Positions 9,532 through 20,630 of a stretch of 64,000 nucleotides of DNA are shown in pieces. The position numbers and the translations under genes are program-made. Numbering within the stretch: the stretch's first letter is position 1; each line of letters begins with the position of its first letter. Below the pieces are notes generated by a model. That model searched no databases. It had not been told where the DNA came from and was given only the letters and a program-made list of their open reading frames with translations. Source of the stretch: Ignavibacteriales bacterium (GTDB lineage: Bacteria; Bacteroidota; Ignavibacteria; Ignavibacteriales; Ignavibacteriaceae); NCBI GenBank assembly GCA_016709155.1, contig JADJEI010000013.1, forward strand, positions 868,001 to 932,000. The letters are read 5' to 3'.

Positions 9532-11150
9532 ATGGCATCACGAAAAAAGTAAAACTAATCTTTGTCACAGGCGGGGTCGTTTCCTCATTAGGAAAAGGAA
9601 TAACTGCCTCATCTCTCGGACTTCTACTTAAACAACGCGGCTTTAAAGTCACCATTCAGAAATTTGACCCTTACATAAATGTTGATCCCGGAACAATGAG
9701 TCCGTTTCAGCATGGCGAGGTGTATGTAACTGATGACGGCGCTGAAACAGATCTCGACCTCGGCCATTATGAGCGGTTTCTCGATGTCAGCATGACACGC
9801 GCTAATAACACGACTACAGGTCAGGTCTATAATGAAGTTATCACAAAAGAGCGAAGGGGGGATTTCCTTGGCGCAACTGTGCAGGTTATTCCGCACATCA
9901 CCGACGAAATAAAACACCGAATGACAAAACTTTGCGAACTTGGTGAATACGATATAATCATTACGGAAATTGGCGGAACAGTCGGTGATATTGAAAGCCT
10001 TCCTTTTATTGAAGCTATGCGGCAGCTTATGATGCAGTTTGGAAGAGTCAATACGATGAACATTCACGTAACGCTTGTTCCATATATTGCCTCAGCAGGT
10101 GAAGTGAAAACAAAACCCACACAACACAGTGTTAAGAATCTTCTCGAACTTGGAATTCAACCTGATGTTTTGATTTGCCGATCTGAAGTTAAACTCGCAA
10201 AAGATTTACGTGATAAGATAGCATTATTTTGCAACATTGATTCACGTGCGGTTATTTCTGCATATGATGTTTCCTCGATTTATGAAGTCCCTTTGGTACT
10301 GCTAAGAGAAAAGCTGGATCTATTAGTGCTAAAAAAATTACACCTCCCTGATAGAAAAATTAAAATTGAAGACTGGGAAGCATTTGTTCAGAAAGTTAAA
10401 TCACCAGCACAAACAGTTGAAATAGCCCTTTGTGGAAAATACACCGATCATCTTGATGCATATAAAAGTATAATGGAATCGTTCATTCATGCCGGTGCAG
10501 AGAATGATGCAAAAGTAAAAGTCAGGCTAATCAGCGCTGAAAAACTTGAAACAGAAGATGTTCATTCTTTACTGAAAGGTGTGCATGGAATTTTAGTACC
10601 GGGGGGGTTTGGAGAGCGCGGCATTGAGGGAAAAATCGCAGCAGTAAAATATGCAAGAGAAAACAAGATTCCTTTTTTGGGAATATGTTTGGGAATGCAG
10701 TGTGCGGTAATCGAGTTTGCGAGAAATGTTTGCGGGCTTGCGAAAGCCAACAGCTCAGAGTTCAAAAAAAATAATTACTCCGTTATTGATTTGATGCCCG
10801 ATCAAAAAAACATAAAGAATATGGGCGCAACGATGCGGCTGGGTGCCTATCCCTGCACTTTAATGGAGGGGACAAAAGCAAAGCAGGCATATAAATCTGA
10901 ATTTATTTCGGAACGGCATCGTCATAGATATGAGTTTAATAATAAATTTAGAAATCTGCTGACGGAAAATGGCTTGGTGCTGAGCGGCTTATCACCCGAT
11001 AAAGAACTTGTTGAAATAACTGAACTTCAAGACCATCCCTGGTTTCTCGGCTGCCAATTTCACCCGGAATTAAAATCCCGTGCAACAAAAGCGCATCCGC
11101 TGTTCAGAGAATTTGTGAAGGCTTCAATCAAGTACTCAAAAGAAACCTGA
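9532..11150 (+). CDS. pyrG: CTP synthase
   Basis: Makes CTP from UTP, ATP and glutamine in pyrimidine synthesis. The N-terminal synthetase domain starts with K-L-I-F-V-T-G-G-V-V-S-S-L-G-K-G, carrying the P-loop. The C-terminal glutamine amidotransferase domain has G-I-C-L-G-M-Q with the nucleophile Cys, and H-P-E near the end (F-H-P-E-L). The size of about 540 residues is normal. The open frame extends to a TTG at 9513, but that codon is inside the promoter -7 box. An ATG at 9532 would give M-A-S-R-K-K-V-K-L-I-F if one A were added to the run of six A at 9543-9548. I therefore place the start at 9532 and infer a one-base deletion in the assembly. The gene is monocistronic or leads the following TPR gene. 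Confidence 0.95.
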
Positions 11151-11178
11151 TCATTTATAATTAAAGTTTCACTAAAAA

Positions 11179-12693
11179 TTGACAAACTCAGCGCTCAAAT
11201 ACTTATTGAGATGTGTCCCGGCTTTTATTTTATTATTTCATCAACCAGCATTTGCACAATCTGAAATAACAACGTTAGTTAAACGGGGATTGGATAACTG
11301 CTACAACTTTCAATGGACTTCTGCAGAGAATATTTTTTTAAATCTTCAAAAAAAATATCCTGAAAATCCCGCCGGCTATCATTATCAATCCGAAATTTAT
11401 CTCTGGTATTATCTTGGTACAAAAATAATGAAGACTTAAAATCATTCACCCATTATTCTGATTTAGCTATTCAGAAATGTGAAAATGAACTGGACAAAAA
11501 TTCGGATAATTCAGAAATTCTTTATCTACTTGGAATGAATTATACATTAAGGGCAATAGCATTTACACAGGCAGAAAACTATCTTGATGCGGCGTGGACA
11601 GCAAAAAAATCAGAATCAAATCTTTCTGAATGTTTGGAGAGGAATAATAAAAAAATATGATGCATATCTCGGACTTGGATTATATAATTTTGCAGTAGCT
11701 CAAATCCCGAAAGCATTTTCGTGGGTATTAAGCATTGCTGGTTTTAGCGGTGATGAGGAAACTGGTTTTGAATATTTGAAACTGGCTTCAGAGAAAGGTG
11801 ATATTGCAAGGGTGGAGGCAAAGTATTTTTATTCCCAGTTGCTCTCTGAAGTAATTACCGATTACAAAACTGCTGATTTCTACTTGAAAGATCTCTCAAA
11901 AAAATATCCTGCGAATTTATTATTCAATTACTCGCTTGCGTCAAATTTGATAAAACAAAAAAAACTTACTGATGCAAAAAATATTCTTCTGAAAATTCTT
12001 TCAAGTAATGATAAGAAATTTATCCAACTGATTTCATTCAGCAATTTTTTAATGGGCGATGTTTATTTCAAACTAAATGATTTTTCGAAAGCAATTAAAT
12101 ATTACAACAACTTTCTTTCTGCCACACCCGATAAAGACTACACAGGAATAGCAAATTATAGGGCAGCAATTTGTTTTGAATTTATTGGCAAACATAGGGA
12201 TGCACTTATAAAATTTAATAAAAGCGGGCAGGGCAATATGGATATTGATGATGACATCTATGCAAAAAGGCGGGGGAAAATTTTTTCAGATAGAAAAATA
12301 TTTAACGAAGAGCTTGAATTGATCAGGTTATCAAACTTGATTGAGCAGGGTAATTTTAAGACTGCTGTTGATTCGATCAAATCATTTTTACAAAATGTTA
12401 AAAATGAAAATTTAAAGTCGGAGGCAAATTATTATCTTGCCGATGCTGAATTTCACCTTGGGAATTATGGTGAGGCAGTTACAAGTGTAGTTCAATCATT
12501 GGCATTAAATTGCGGTGATGAAAAATGGATACATCCATTTGCAACTTATACCGCAGCAAGAAGTTTAATTAAACTCGGGAAGCTTGACGAAGCAAAAAAA
12601 TATATCGAAAAGACAGAAGATTTTTCTGATTACGACTATAAAAATAAATTGGAAAATCTTTTGAAAGTTCTCCACAGAGAGATGAATAACTAA
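11179..12693 (+). CDS. Secreted tetratricopeptide-repeat protein, two compensating frameshifts
   Basis: Read as one gene of about 505 residues. The N-terminus (TTG start at 11179) has a signal peptide ending P-A-F-A-Q-S. The body is TPR-like helices, for example A-K-Y-F-Y-S-Q-L-L and N-Y-Y-L-A-D-A-E-F-H-L-G-N-Y. The frame breaks in a run of five A at 11421-11425 (six would read K-N-N-E-D-L-K-S-F) and returns in a run of seven A at 11649-11655 (six would read N-N-K-K-Y-D-A-Y-L-G-L-G). The middle part between these points is protein-like in the third frame. The protein is likely periplasmic and has a scaffolding role; the exact function is unknown. It follows pyrG by 28 bases and precedes ftcD by 40. 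Confidence 0.75.
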
Positions 12694-12733
12694 AATTACT
12701 TTTGAAAAATAAAATTTTATTATTGAGGAAATT

Positions 12734-14546
12734 ATGATAGAAAAACTTATTGAATGCGTCCCAAATTTTTCCGAAGGACGCGATAATAATATTATCAAAC
12801 AAATCACAGATGAAATCGAAAAAGTTGAAGGTGCCAAACTTATTGATGTTGATCCCGGTCCTGACATGAACCGGACTGTAGTAACATTTATCGGTTCACC
12901 AACAGCAGTAAGTGAAGCTGCTTTTAATGCTATCAAAAAAGCAGCAGAGCTGATTGACATGTCAAAACATCATGGTTCACACCCAAGGATGGGGGCGACG
13001 GATGTCTGCCCATTTGTTCCTGTCAACGGAGTAACAACGGAAGAGTGTATTGAGTTATCAAAAGCTGTGGCAAAAAGAGTCGGCGAAGAACTTGGAATTC
13101 CGGTATATCTTTATGAAAAGTCGGCATCTAAACCGGAAAGGAAAAACCTTGCATTCATCAGGCAGGGGGAATACGAAGCACTGCCGGAAAAATTAAAAAA
13201 GCCCGAATGGAAACCTGATTTTGGTCCATCAGAATTTAATTCAAAGGCTGGTGCTACCGTGATTGGCGTTCGCGAATTTTTAATCGCTTATAATATAAAT
13301 CTTAACACACGAGAAGAAAAATATGCAACTGACATCGCATTCGAATTAAGGGAGAAGGGGAGATCTGCGCGAAAAAATAGCGGCAGTCCATTTTATTTTA
13401 AGAATGATGATATAATAAAATATAATGAAGGTGAATATCCGTGCGGCAATGAAGATGAATTTATCGGTAAAACAATTGAAGAAACAATTAAACATTGTGC
13501 TGAAGTTCATAAGTATGATTTAAAAGAACTTTTGGAATTAAATGGAATTGATCCCGGCAAGGTGGAGGGTCAATCAGTGAAAGTCCCGGGCAAGTTTAAA
13601 AATTGCAAAGCGATTGGATGGATGGTTGGGAAATATAATCGTGCACAAATTTCAATAAACCTCACAGATTATAAAGTGACTTCAATGCATAACGTACTTG
13701 AAGAGACTCGCAGACTTGCGGCTGCAAGAGGAATAGTAGTAACGGGAAGTGAGATAGTAGGCATGGTTCCGTTTTCAGCTTTGCTTCAGTCCGGAAAATA
13801 TTATTTGAAACTGCAATCCAGATCAGCAGGAATTCCCGCGAAAGATATTTTAGAAACGGCGGTTCAATCACTTGGATTAAGAGATGTTACTGATTTTATA
13901 ATTGAAGAACGCGTGTTGGGTCTTCCTAAAAATTCAGTGAAAGATTTAGTTGAAATGAAACTCAATGATTTTGTTGATGAAGTTTCCCGTGAATCTCCTG
14001 CACCGGGAGGGGGATCAATCGCAGCGCTTGCCGGTGCACTTGGCGCAGCGTTATCTTCCATGGTTAGTAATTTGACCGCAAACAAGCGCGGCAGTGAATC
14101 CGTTGATGGAATTCTAAATGAGACTGCTGAAAAATGTCAAATTATTAAAGAAGAATTATTAAAAGCGATAGATGAAGATACAAATGCTTTCAATTCTTAT
14201 GGATGCCCGCAGACTTCCAAATAAATCTCCCGGAGAAAAATTATTGCGGAAGGAAGCAATGCAATCAGGCTTAAAGCAAGCAGTTCAAGTACCGCTAAAT
14301 ACGGCACAGAAAAGTTTAGAGGCAATAAAACTGGCTCTGATTGTTGCAGAACTTGGTAATCCAAATTCAATTACAGATGTAGGCGTAGGCGCACAGATGG
14401 CTTATTCAGGATTGGTCGGAGGAATTTACAATGTGCTTATAAATTTGAAAGATATTGAAGACAAAGATTTTGTGAATAAGATGAACTCAGCCTGTTCGTT
14501 ATTGAAAAGTGAAGCGGAAAATATTTATCTAAGGTTGAGGAGGTAG
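12734..14546 (+). CDS. ftcD: Glutamate formiminotransferase / formimido-THF cyclodeaminase, frameshifted
   Basis: A bifunctional folate and histidine-degradation enzyme: it transfers a formimino group from formiminoglutamate to THF, then cyclodeaminates it to methenyl-THF. The N-terminal transferase domain (residues 1-330) begins L-I-E-C-V-P-N-F-S-E-G-R and includes H-H-G-S-H-P-R-M-G-A-T-D. The cyclodeaminase domain begins near residue 405 with the glycine-rich S-P-A-P-G-G-G-S-I-A-A-L-A-G-A. The first frame ends at 14224, but the conserved protein continues in another frame with L-M-D-A-R-R-L-P-N-K from about 14198 to 14546. One net extra base near 14188-14200 explains the break. The restored length of about 604 residues is normal. 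No other hut gene is in the window. ATG 12734 follows GAGG. Confidence 0.9.
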
Positions 14547-14581
14547 TGGAATCGAAAATTAAATTCTGAACAACCTGAGAA

Positions 14582-15357
14582 ATGAATTTACAGGAAAAAC
14601 TGGAGTACCATTATCTAAATTTCGATAGGACAAAATTATCTCCCGACCCTTTGGAGTTTCCACACCTTTTTTCTATTGATGCAGATATTGAATTGATGGG
14701 ATTTATAGCGTCTGTTTTCGCTTACGGAAATATAAAACAAATCAATAGTTCACTTAATAATATTTTAAAAATTGTTGAACCATCGCCGTCAGAATTTATT
14801 TTGGACTTCAATAAAAATAAAGCAAGGGAAAAATTAAAAGGGATTAAACATCGTTTTTATTCAGGTGAAGATATTCTAAATCTATTTTATCTTTTAAAAA
14901 TAATTGTCAAAAAAAACGGTTCACTAAAAAATCTTTTTCTTCAATATTACTCAGAAAAAGATAGCTCAATTAAAAATCCACTCTCAGAATTTTCAAAAGA
15001 ATTTCTTTCTAGATATGAACAGGAAGCCGGCTCTCCAACAACAGGGATAAAATTTATGTTTCCTCTTCCTGAAAAGAACAGCTATGCAAGCGGATGAATT
15101 TATTCCTTCGCTGGATGGTGCGTAAGGATGAACTCGATTTTGGATTGTGGAATGAAATCCCCACTAATAAACTTATAATTCCTGTTGATACTCACGTAGC
15201 CCGAATCTGCAAGGAACTTAAACTGACTTCTCTAAAAAATGTTAGCTGGAAAATGGCCGAAGAAATAACAAACAATCTTAAAAAATTTGATCGTCTTGAT
15301 CCTGTTAAATATGATTTTGCGATTTGCCATATCGGTATTCGCAAAATGAAATTTTAG
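14582..15357 (+). CDS. TIGR02757 family protein, frameshifted
   Basis: Two frames make one protein of about 258 residues, the usual size of this family of unknown function, widespread in Bacteroidota and related to helix-hairpin-helix DNA glycosylases. Piece 1 (14582-15097) has the N-terminal P-L-E-F-P-H-L-F and G-F-I-A-S-V-F-A-Y-G-N. Piece 2 (15094-15357) holds the conserved L-F-L-R-W-M-V-R-K-D and P-V-D-T-H-V-A-R-I, plus D-P-V-K-Y-D-F-A. A missing base near 15083 (expected S-A-C-K-R, found a frame jump at AGCTATGCAAG) explains the break. It follows ftcD by 35 bases and may be cotranscribed with it. Confidence 0.82.
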
Positions 15358-15450
15358 TACAGCATTTAATTCAACTGGATTTTGATTATTTTTAGTTCAG
15401 CTTTAAAAACTCTACATTCAACTGAAAATTAAAATAAATCTTTTACTTAA

Positions 15451-17952
15451 TTGAACGAAGAAAAATTTCCATATCGTTTTTTGATATTCTTTTTTATTGC
15501 CGCAATAGCTATCGCGATTTCGGGGTATTTATATTTTCAACAGCGTAAAACGGAAATCGAAAAGCAATATATCAATCAAATCTCTGTGATTAAGGAAATC
15601 AAACTCTCACAGATAACCACAGAGCAAAGGCAGCGCATAAAACTCATCGAATCACTTATCAGTGCAAGTTCTGCCAACGAAATGTTCAAAACAATATTTG
15701 CTGCAAAGAATATGGACAAAGTAATCCAGGAATTTTCTCTATGGAGCGAAGAGATTAAAAAGGATTTTGAATTTTATAATATCAGTCTTTTTAATAAAGA
15801 CGGCAGCTCTGTTTACTCGATCGTTGATCAGCATATATTTAGTAAAGATTTTTTAAAGGAAGAACTGCGTGAGCTATTTAAAACCGATACATCTTTTACA
15901 TCCAATCTTTACATTAGAAATAATTCGAATCTGATTCAGGCAATTGCATCACCCATTTTTGAAAATAAAAAAATCCTCGGTTTTGTTTGGGTAGAAATAT
16001 CATTCTTTGAATATTTTGACCAACTGATAAACCTTACGAGCAATGGTAAAGGAATTGTAGAATTTATTTTGGCAAAGGAGGATGGTTCCTCTGCATTTTA
16101 TTTGAGAAATTTTATTGAGAATGGTCAAAATGTTATTCGAACAATTCCGCTTCAAAAAAATGATAGAGGCAAATTAAAATCGAGTAATAATAATGAAGGT
16201 TTCATATCAGATATTTTGATAAACGGAAGCAAAATATTCGCATCAATTAAAAAATTACCGGGCACTGATTGGAATCTAATTGCAAAAATAGACGAGGAGC
16301 AAGTAACTGAATCAACAAGATCGGTGGCTTCTATCGCAGTTATTTCAGTTCTGGTATTAATTTTGTTTTCTGCTGTTATAACGTATTTAGTTTGGCGGAG
16401 AAGTAAAATTAGCTTTGCCAAAACAACCAAAGTGATCAAACGCGAAAAGGATATTTTAAGTGAGCGATATTCCTCACTAACTAAATATGCAAATGATGCA
16501 ATACTTACTATTGATTCCAATGGAAAAATTCTGGAAGCCAATCAAAAAGCATCAGAGATATATGGCTACACAAATGAGGAGTTTAAAAATTTAACTTTCA
16601 ACCAGTTTTTTTTAGTTGAGGATTTGGAAAACAAAAAAATCATGAACACTAATTTCGCTTCAAGCGGTACTTTGTTGGAAACAAATCATATTCGTAAAGA
16701 CGGTTCTATATTCCCCGTGGAGATCAGTGCAAAATATATTTCGCAGGAGGGGGCAGATATTCTGCTCGCAATTGTACGGGATCATACCGAAAGAAAAAAA
16801 CTTGAAGACGAACTGATTGCAGCTAAAGAAAATGCTGAAGAAATGAACAGATTAAAAACTTATTTCCTTTCAAACATCAGCCACGAATTAAGAACGCCAA
16901 TGAGTGGAATTTTAGGGTTCTCCGAAATTCTTTCGAGCGAAGTTGAAAATGAAAGTTTGCGGGAGATGGCTGCCCTGATAAATTCAAATGCAAAAAGACT
17001 AAATGAAACTTTAGATTCGCTGCTTGATTTATCAATCCTTGAATCAAAAAAATTAAAACTTGATTTCTATCCGGTTGCTTTAAATAAAATTATTGCTACA
17101 TGTGTTGAAACATTTTCAAAAGATGCAAAAGATAAATCTCTTCAAATTAATTATCACCCGTCAAATGAAAACCTTTTCGTACGATGCGAGCCGAAAATGC
17201 TTGTTAAATTATTCAGCAATGTTATTGATAATGCCATTAAATATTCTGAGAAAGGCGAAATCAATATTATTGTAAAATCATTAAACGGAAATTGTGAAGT
17301 TAATATTTCTGATGAGGGAATAGGAATTCAGCCCGATCAACTTGAAAAAATATTTGAGCCATTCAGGCAGGGAAGTGAAGGCTTTACCCGTAAGTTTGAA
17401 GGGACTGGATTAGGACTGACTATAACAAAAAAATTTGTTGATATTCTTGGCGGCATACTTGAAATCAAAAGTAAGCCGCAAACCGGAACAACGGTTACGA
17501 TTCGTTTACCATTTTGTGAGGAAGTGAAATCAGAAAAGTTAAATCAAGAGGAGGTTCAAAATATGGGAGCAAAAAACAACAGCGAAAGTATTCCAAATGT
17601 TTTATTGGTAGAAGATGACGAAGCTTCCGCAAAGTACGTAAAATTAGTTCTCGCAAAACATTATAACCTCGAGATTGTAAACACTCCACAAAAAGCTATT
17701 TCGCGTGTTAAGGAAAAATCTTTCGCTGCCATTTTGATGGACATAGGATTAAGGGGTGATCTCGACGGAATAGAGACTGCTTTGGTGATTAGAAAAATTG
17801 AAAGCTATAAAAAAATTCCTATTGTTGCACTGACGGCTTTCGCATTAGAAAGCGATAAGGAAAGAATTCTAAAAAATGGCTGCTCGCACTTTTTATCTAA
17901 ACCATTTAAGAAAGAAGAGCTACTTAATCTGCTTAATCGAGTGGTGGATTAG
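15451..17952 (+). CDS. Hybrid sensor histidine kinase with PAS and receiver domains
   Basis: 833 residues. A TM helix at about 8-27 and a second at about 290-312 flank a periplasmic sensor region of some 260 residues resembling a Cache-type fold. Cytoplasmic parts follow: a PAS domain (about 345-450), HisKA with phosphorylatable His in S-N-I-S-H-E-L-R-T-P (near residue 476), HATPase_c with N-box V-I-D-N-A-I-K-Y and G-boxes D-E-G-I-G-I and G-T-G-L-G-L, and a C-terminal receiver with Asp in L-M-D-I-G-L-R-G (near 762) and Lys in S-K-P-F. The ligand is unknown. It starts at TTG 15451. No response regulator with a DNA-binding domain is next to it, so the partner is encoded elsewhere. Confidence 0.92.
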   Translation: MNEEKFPYRFLIFFFIAAIAIAISGYLYFQQRKTEIEKQYINQISVIKEIKLSQITTEQRQRIKLIESLISASSANEMFKTIFAAKNMDKVIQEFSLWSEEIKKDFEFYNISLFNKDGSSVYSIVDQHIFSKDFLKEELRELFKTDTSFTSNLYIRNNSNLIQAIASPIFENKKILGFVWVEISFFEYFDQLINLTSNGKGIVEFILAKEDGSSAFYLRNFIENGQNVIRTIPLQKNDRGKLKSSNNNEGFISDILINGSKIFASIKKLPGTDWNLIAKIDEEQVTESTRSVASIAVISVLVLILFSAVITYLVWRRSKISFAKTTKVIKREKDILSERYSSLTKYANDAILTIDSNGKILEANQKASEIYGYTNEEFKNLTFNQFFLVEDLENKKIMNTNFASSGTLLETNHIRKDGSIFPVEISAKYISQEGADILLAIVRDHTERKKLEDELIAAKENAEEMNRLKTYFLSNISHELRTPMSGILGFSEILSSEVENESLREMAALINSNAKRLNETLDSLLDLSILESKKLKLDFYPVALNKIIATCVETFSKDAKDKSLQINYHPSNENLFVRCEPKMLVKLFSNVIDNAIKYSEKGEINIIVKSLNGNCEVNISDEGIGIQPDQLEKIFEPFRQGSEGFTRKFEGTGLGLTITKKFVDILGGILEIKSKPQTGTTVTIRLPFCEEVKSEKLNQEEVQNMGAKNNSESIPNVLLVEDDEASAKYVKLVLAKHYNLEIVNTPQKAISRVKEKSFAAILMDIGLRGDLDGIETALVIRKIESYKKIPIVALTAFALESDKERILKNGCSHFLSKPFKKEELLNLLNRVVD

Positions 17953-18135
17953 AAATCAAATTCATTCACATTGATCGCCGTTCAAATTCAGTTAGAAATT
18001 AAGTTTTTAAAACAATAAAGCAGGGGGAAAAAAAATTGTTGAGAATAATCAATAATCCTTCTTAAATTTAGCGCAATGTTTTTTAAATATGCGGTTCAAC
18101 CCGCAAAATATTTTAGCACACTCAAGGAGTAAAAT

Positions 18136-20092
18136 ATGTCTGAACGAAAACCGTTTGTTCCTTTTGTCTCACCAGAAACCAATATGGCGGAATTTACTAT
18201 CCGTGCACTATTGATCGGATTGGTACTTGCAGTTGTACTTGGTGCTGCAAATGCTTACTTAGGATTAAAAGCTGGAATGACTATAGCTGCAACATATCCT
18301 GCCGCAGTAATAGGAATGGCTTTGATCAAATTAATGAAAGGATCCATCCTCGAAGAAAACTTTACGAGAACAGTTGGTTCGATCGGTGAATCAATTGCAG
18401 CCGGAGCTATCTTCACATTACCCGCATTTTTTATTGCCGGGATCTGGAATCCTTTCTTCACTCCCGGTAATTATATGATTTCTGCCGCAATTATGGTTGC
18501 CGGTGGTATCCTTGGAATTATGTTCGTTGCATTACTTAGAAGAGTGATGGTTGAAGATGTAGAATTACCATTCCCGGAATCAGTAGCTGCTGCGGAGATT
18601 CACAAAGCCGGCAGGCATGGCGGGGGCGGGTCTAAGTTTTTATTTAGCGCAATGGGAATTGGAGCAGCGATTCAATCACTTGGACAGTTTTAAATTATTT
18701 GCCGTTGCATGGGATAAACTTTTTACAGTTGGAAAAGGACACTTACTTTTTAAGTCTCCTGATATTAGTCCAGCATATATTGGCGTCGGATATATTATTG
18801 GTCCACGTTTAGCTGCACTTAACTTTAGCGGCGGCGTTTTAGCCTGGGGTTTACTAACTCCTATGATTGCATATTTTAAATTTTATGATCAATCTCAGTT
18901 ACCCGGTGATTTTGATTGGGCTGCAACTATGGTTTCGGTTTGGAAAATGTACGTACGACCGATTGCTATCGGCGGAATGCTGGTTGGTGCAGGATTTACT
19001 CTGTGGAAAATGAGAAAAAGTTTGATGACAGGGATAGCGCGTTCAGTTAGTGATGTAAAAAAAGCTGCTTCCGGTGACCACGTTGAAATCCGAACTGAAA
19101 AAGATATTAACTTCAAGTGGGTTATGATCGGAATATTAGGAACTGCAATCGCAACTTTCTTTATTTATAATTATTTCGCACAAAATGTTGTTGCTGCCCT
19201 CGTTGCAACAATTGTAATGATAGTTGCAGGATTTTTCTTCGCTGCTGTTTCCGGTTATCTGGTTGGAATTATAGGTTCGAGCAACAACCCAATCAGCGGA
19301 TTAACATTATCAACACTTGTAGTTGCCGCAATTCTTATGGTTGCTCTCGGAATGAAAGGAACACAAGGTGTTGCCGCTGTTCTTGGAGTTGCTGCAGTAG
19401 TTTGCGTTGCCGCGGCTGTGGCAGGAGAAATGCTGCAGGATTTGAAAGCCGGACATATTCTTGGTGGTACTCCATGGAAGATGCAGCTTGGTGATATTAT
19501 CGGGGTTGTAGTTGCAGCTTCAATTATGTTCATTCCACTTTTAATACTTCACGAAGGTGATATTAAAATGGGGGGGACAGGATTTGGCGGTGATAAATTA
19601 CCTGCACCACAAGCAAGCTTGATGGCAATTCTTTCACAAGGAATTGTTGCAGGAAATATGGAATGGATTTTAATTTTTGTTGGAATGTTAATGGGCGTTG
19701 GTTTTATAATGATGAATGTTAAAAGCCCGATGCTTGTTAGCGTTGGAATGTATCTTCCATTAGGGACTACGTTTGCTATATTTGTTGGCGGATTAATCAA
19801 AGGAATTGTTGAAAGAATTAACGCAAAGAAAAACTTTAACGATGCACAAAAGTCACGGGTTGAAAATAACGGTATCCTGCTCGCTGCAGGATTGATTGCT
19901 GGTGAGGCTCTTATCGGGTTACTGTTTGCAGGATTTGCATTCTTTGAAGTTTCGCTATACAGCTTCTTTGCCGAACCATCGTTTATTGTAAGTTTAATTG
20001 TACTTGCGTTTATTGCATGGCTGCTTGTTCGTATTCCTGTTAAGAATGCGGGCAATCCGAATGACCCGGCACCACCGCAAGTTTCTATGTAA
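18136..20092 (+). CDS. OPT family oligopeptide transporter, frameshifted
   Basis: A polytopic inner-membrane protein of about 652 residues once two frames are joined. The N-terminus P-F-V-P-F-V-S-P-E-T-N-M-A-E-F-T and the next helix V-L-G-A-A-N-A-Y-L-G-L-K-A-G-M-T are hallmarks of bacterial OPT transporters, which import peptides or peptide-like metal chelates with protons. The first frame stops at 18693 directly after S-L-G-Q-F; the second continues K-L-F-A-V-A-W. Removing one T from the TTTT at 18688-18691 joins them exactly. The second part has about ten further membrane helices. ATG 18136 follows AAGGAG. PepD and an M29-type aminopeptidase downstream suit a peptide-using lifestyle. Confidence 0.9.
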
Positions 20093-20116
20093 ATAAGTAG
20101 ATATTGATTTTTTACT

Positions 20117-20160
20117 ATGTCACACTGAGTGGTGGCATTGCCACCATCGAAGTGTGACAT
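20117..20160 (+). terminator. Long hairpin after the OPT gene
   Basis: ATGTCACACT and AGTGTGACAT frame an inner TGGTGGCA/TTGCCACCA stem, a near-perfect inverted repeat of 44 bases. A short T-rich tract follows. It may end OPT transcription in either direction, but its dispersed-repeat style (GTCACACTGAG) suggests it is also a mobile REP-like element. Confidence 0.55.
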
Positions 20161-20184
20161 TTAATTTTTAATAGAATTATTAGC

Positions 20185-20212
20185 CATCCTTCGACGAGCT
20201 CAGGATGACGTT
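20185..20212. repeat. Dispersed repeat, TTCGACGAGCTCAGGATGAC type
   Basis: CATCCTTCGACGAGCTCAGGATGACG is a self-complementary intergenic element of the same family as 22186-22256. The longest frame of the next gene begins inside it, which argues for the later start of that gene. Confidence 0.6.
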
Positions 20213-20246
20213 GCTTGCATATTATTATTGGATTATTAATTTTCTG

Positions 20247-20618
20247 ATGGCATTATCATTTAAAGAACGGAAAAAAATTTTAAAGAGCACAAACACTCTC
20301 GATCTTACTCCAATCAGATTGCATTCTGAGGAAGAAGATGCCGATGGTATGATTACAGTGATCATTCCAAAATTTAAGAATAAATTTATGGTAACTTTTA
20401 TTTCGCCAAAACTTAAGAGTGATCAGTTCCGGATTAAACTTGATAAATTTGGTTCTTCGGTTTGGTCAAAGATAAACGGCAAAACAAAAGTTGAGCAAAT
20501 AATTAAAGACCTTAAACAAAAATTTGGAGATGAACTTAATGAAGCTGATGAGCGAGTAGTTAAATTTGTATTTCAATTGTATTCACAGGGATTCATTTCA
20601 TTTAAAGAAATAAACTAA
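20247..20618 (+). CDS. PqqD-like protein
   Basis: 123 residues from ATG 20247. The C-terminal half has the PqqD fold signature: F-R-I-K-L-D-K-F-G-S-S-V-W-S-K-I-N-G, then V-E-Q-I-I-K-D-L and V-K-F-V-F-Q-L-Y-S-Q-G-F-I. PqqD-type domains bind leader peptides for radical-SAM modification enzymes, but stand-alone members of this kind are common in Bacteroidota and their job is not known. No radical-SAM partner or precursor peptide is adjacent. A start 42 bases upstream would lie within a dispersed repeat, so I reject it. It lies 12 bases before pepD, and the two are probably cotranscribed. Confidence 0.72.
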   Translation: MALSFKERKKILKSTNTLDLTPIRLHSEEEDADGMITVIIPKFKNKFMVTFISPKLKSDQFRIKLDKFGSSVWSKINGKTKVEQIIKDLKQKFGDELNEADERVVKFVFQLYSQGFISFKEIN

Positions 20619-20630
20619 AAGGAGTCTATT

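Noticed and set aside
14172..14546. A separate stand-alone cyclodeaminase gene
   Set aside because: Its start overlaps the first frame and the sequence continues the FtcD cyclodeaminase domain exactly, so it is the broken 3' end of ftcD.
18617..20092. A second, independent OPT gene with a start at 18617
   Set aside because: The first 25 codons read the same DNA as the upstream gene in another frame; the real join is at the T run 18688-18691.
20205..20246. Upstream start of the PqqD-like gene
   Set aside because: This ATG belongs to a dispersed repeat; the ATG at 20247 fits the usual protein start.
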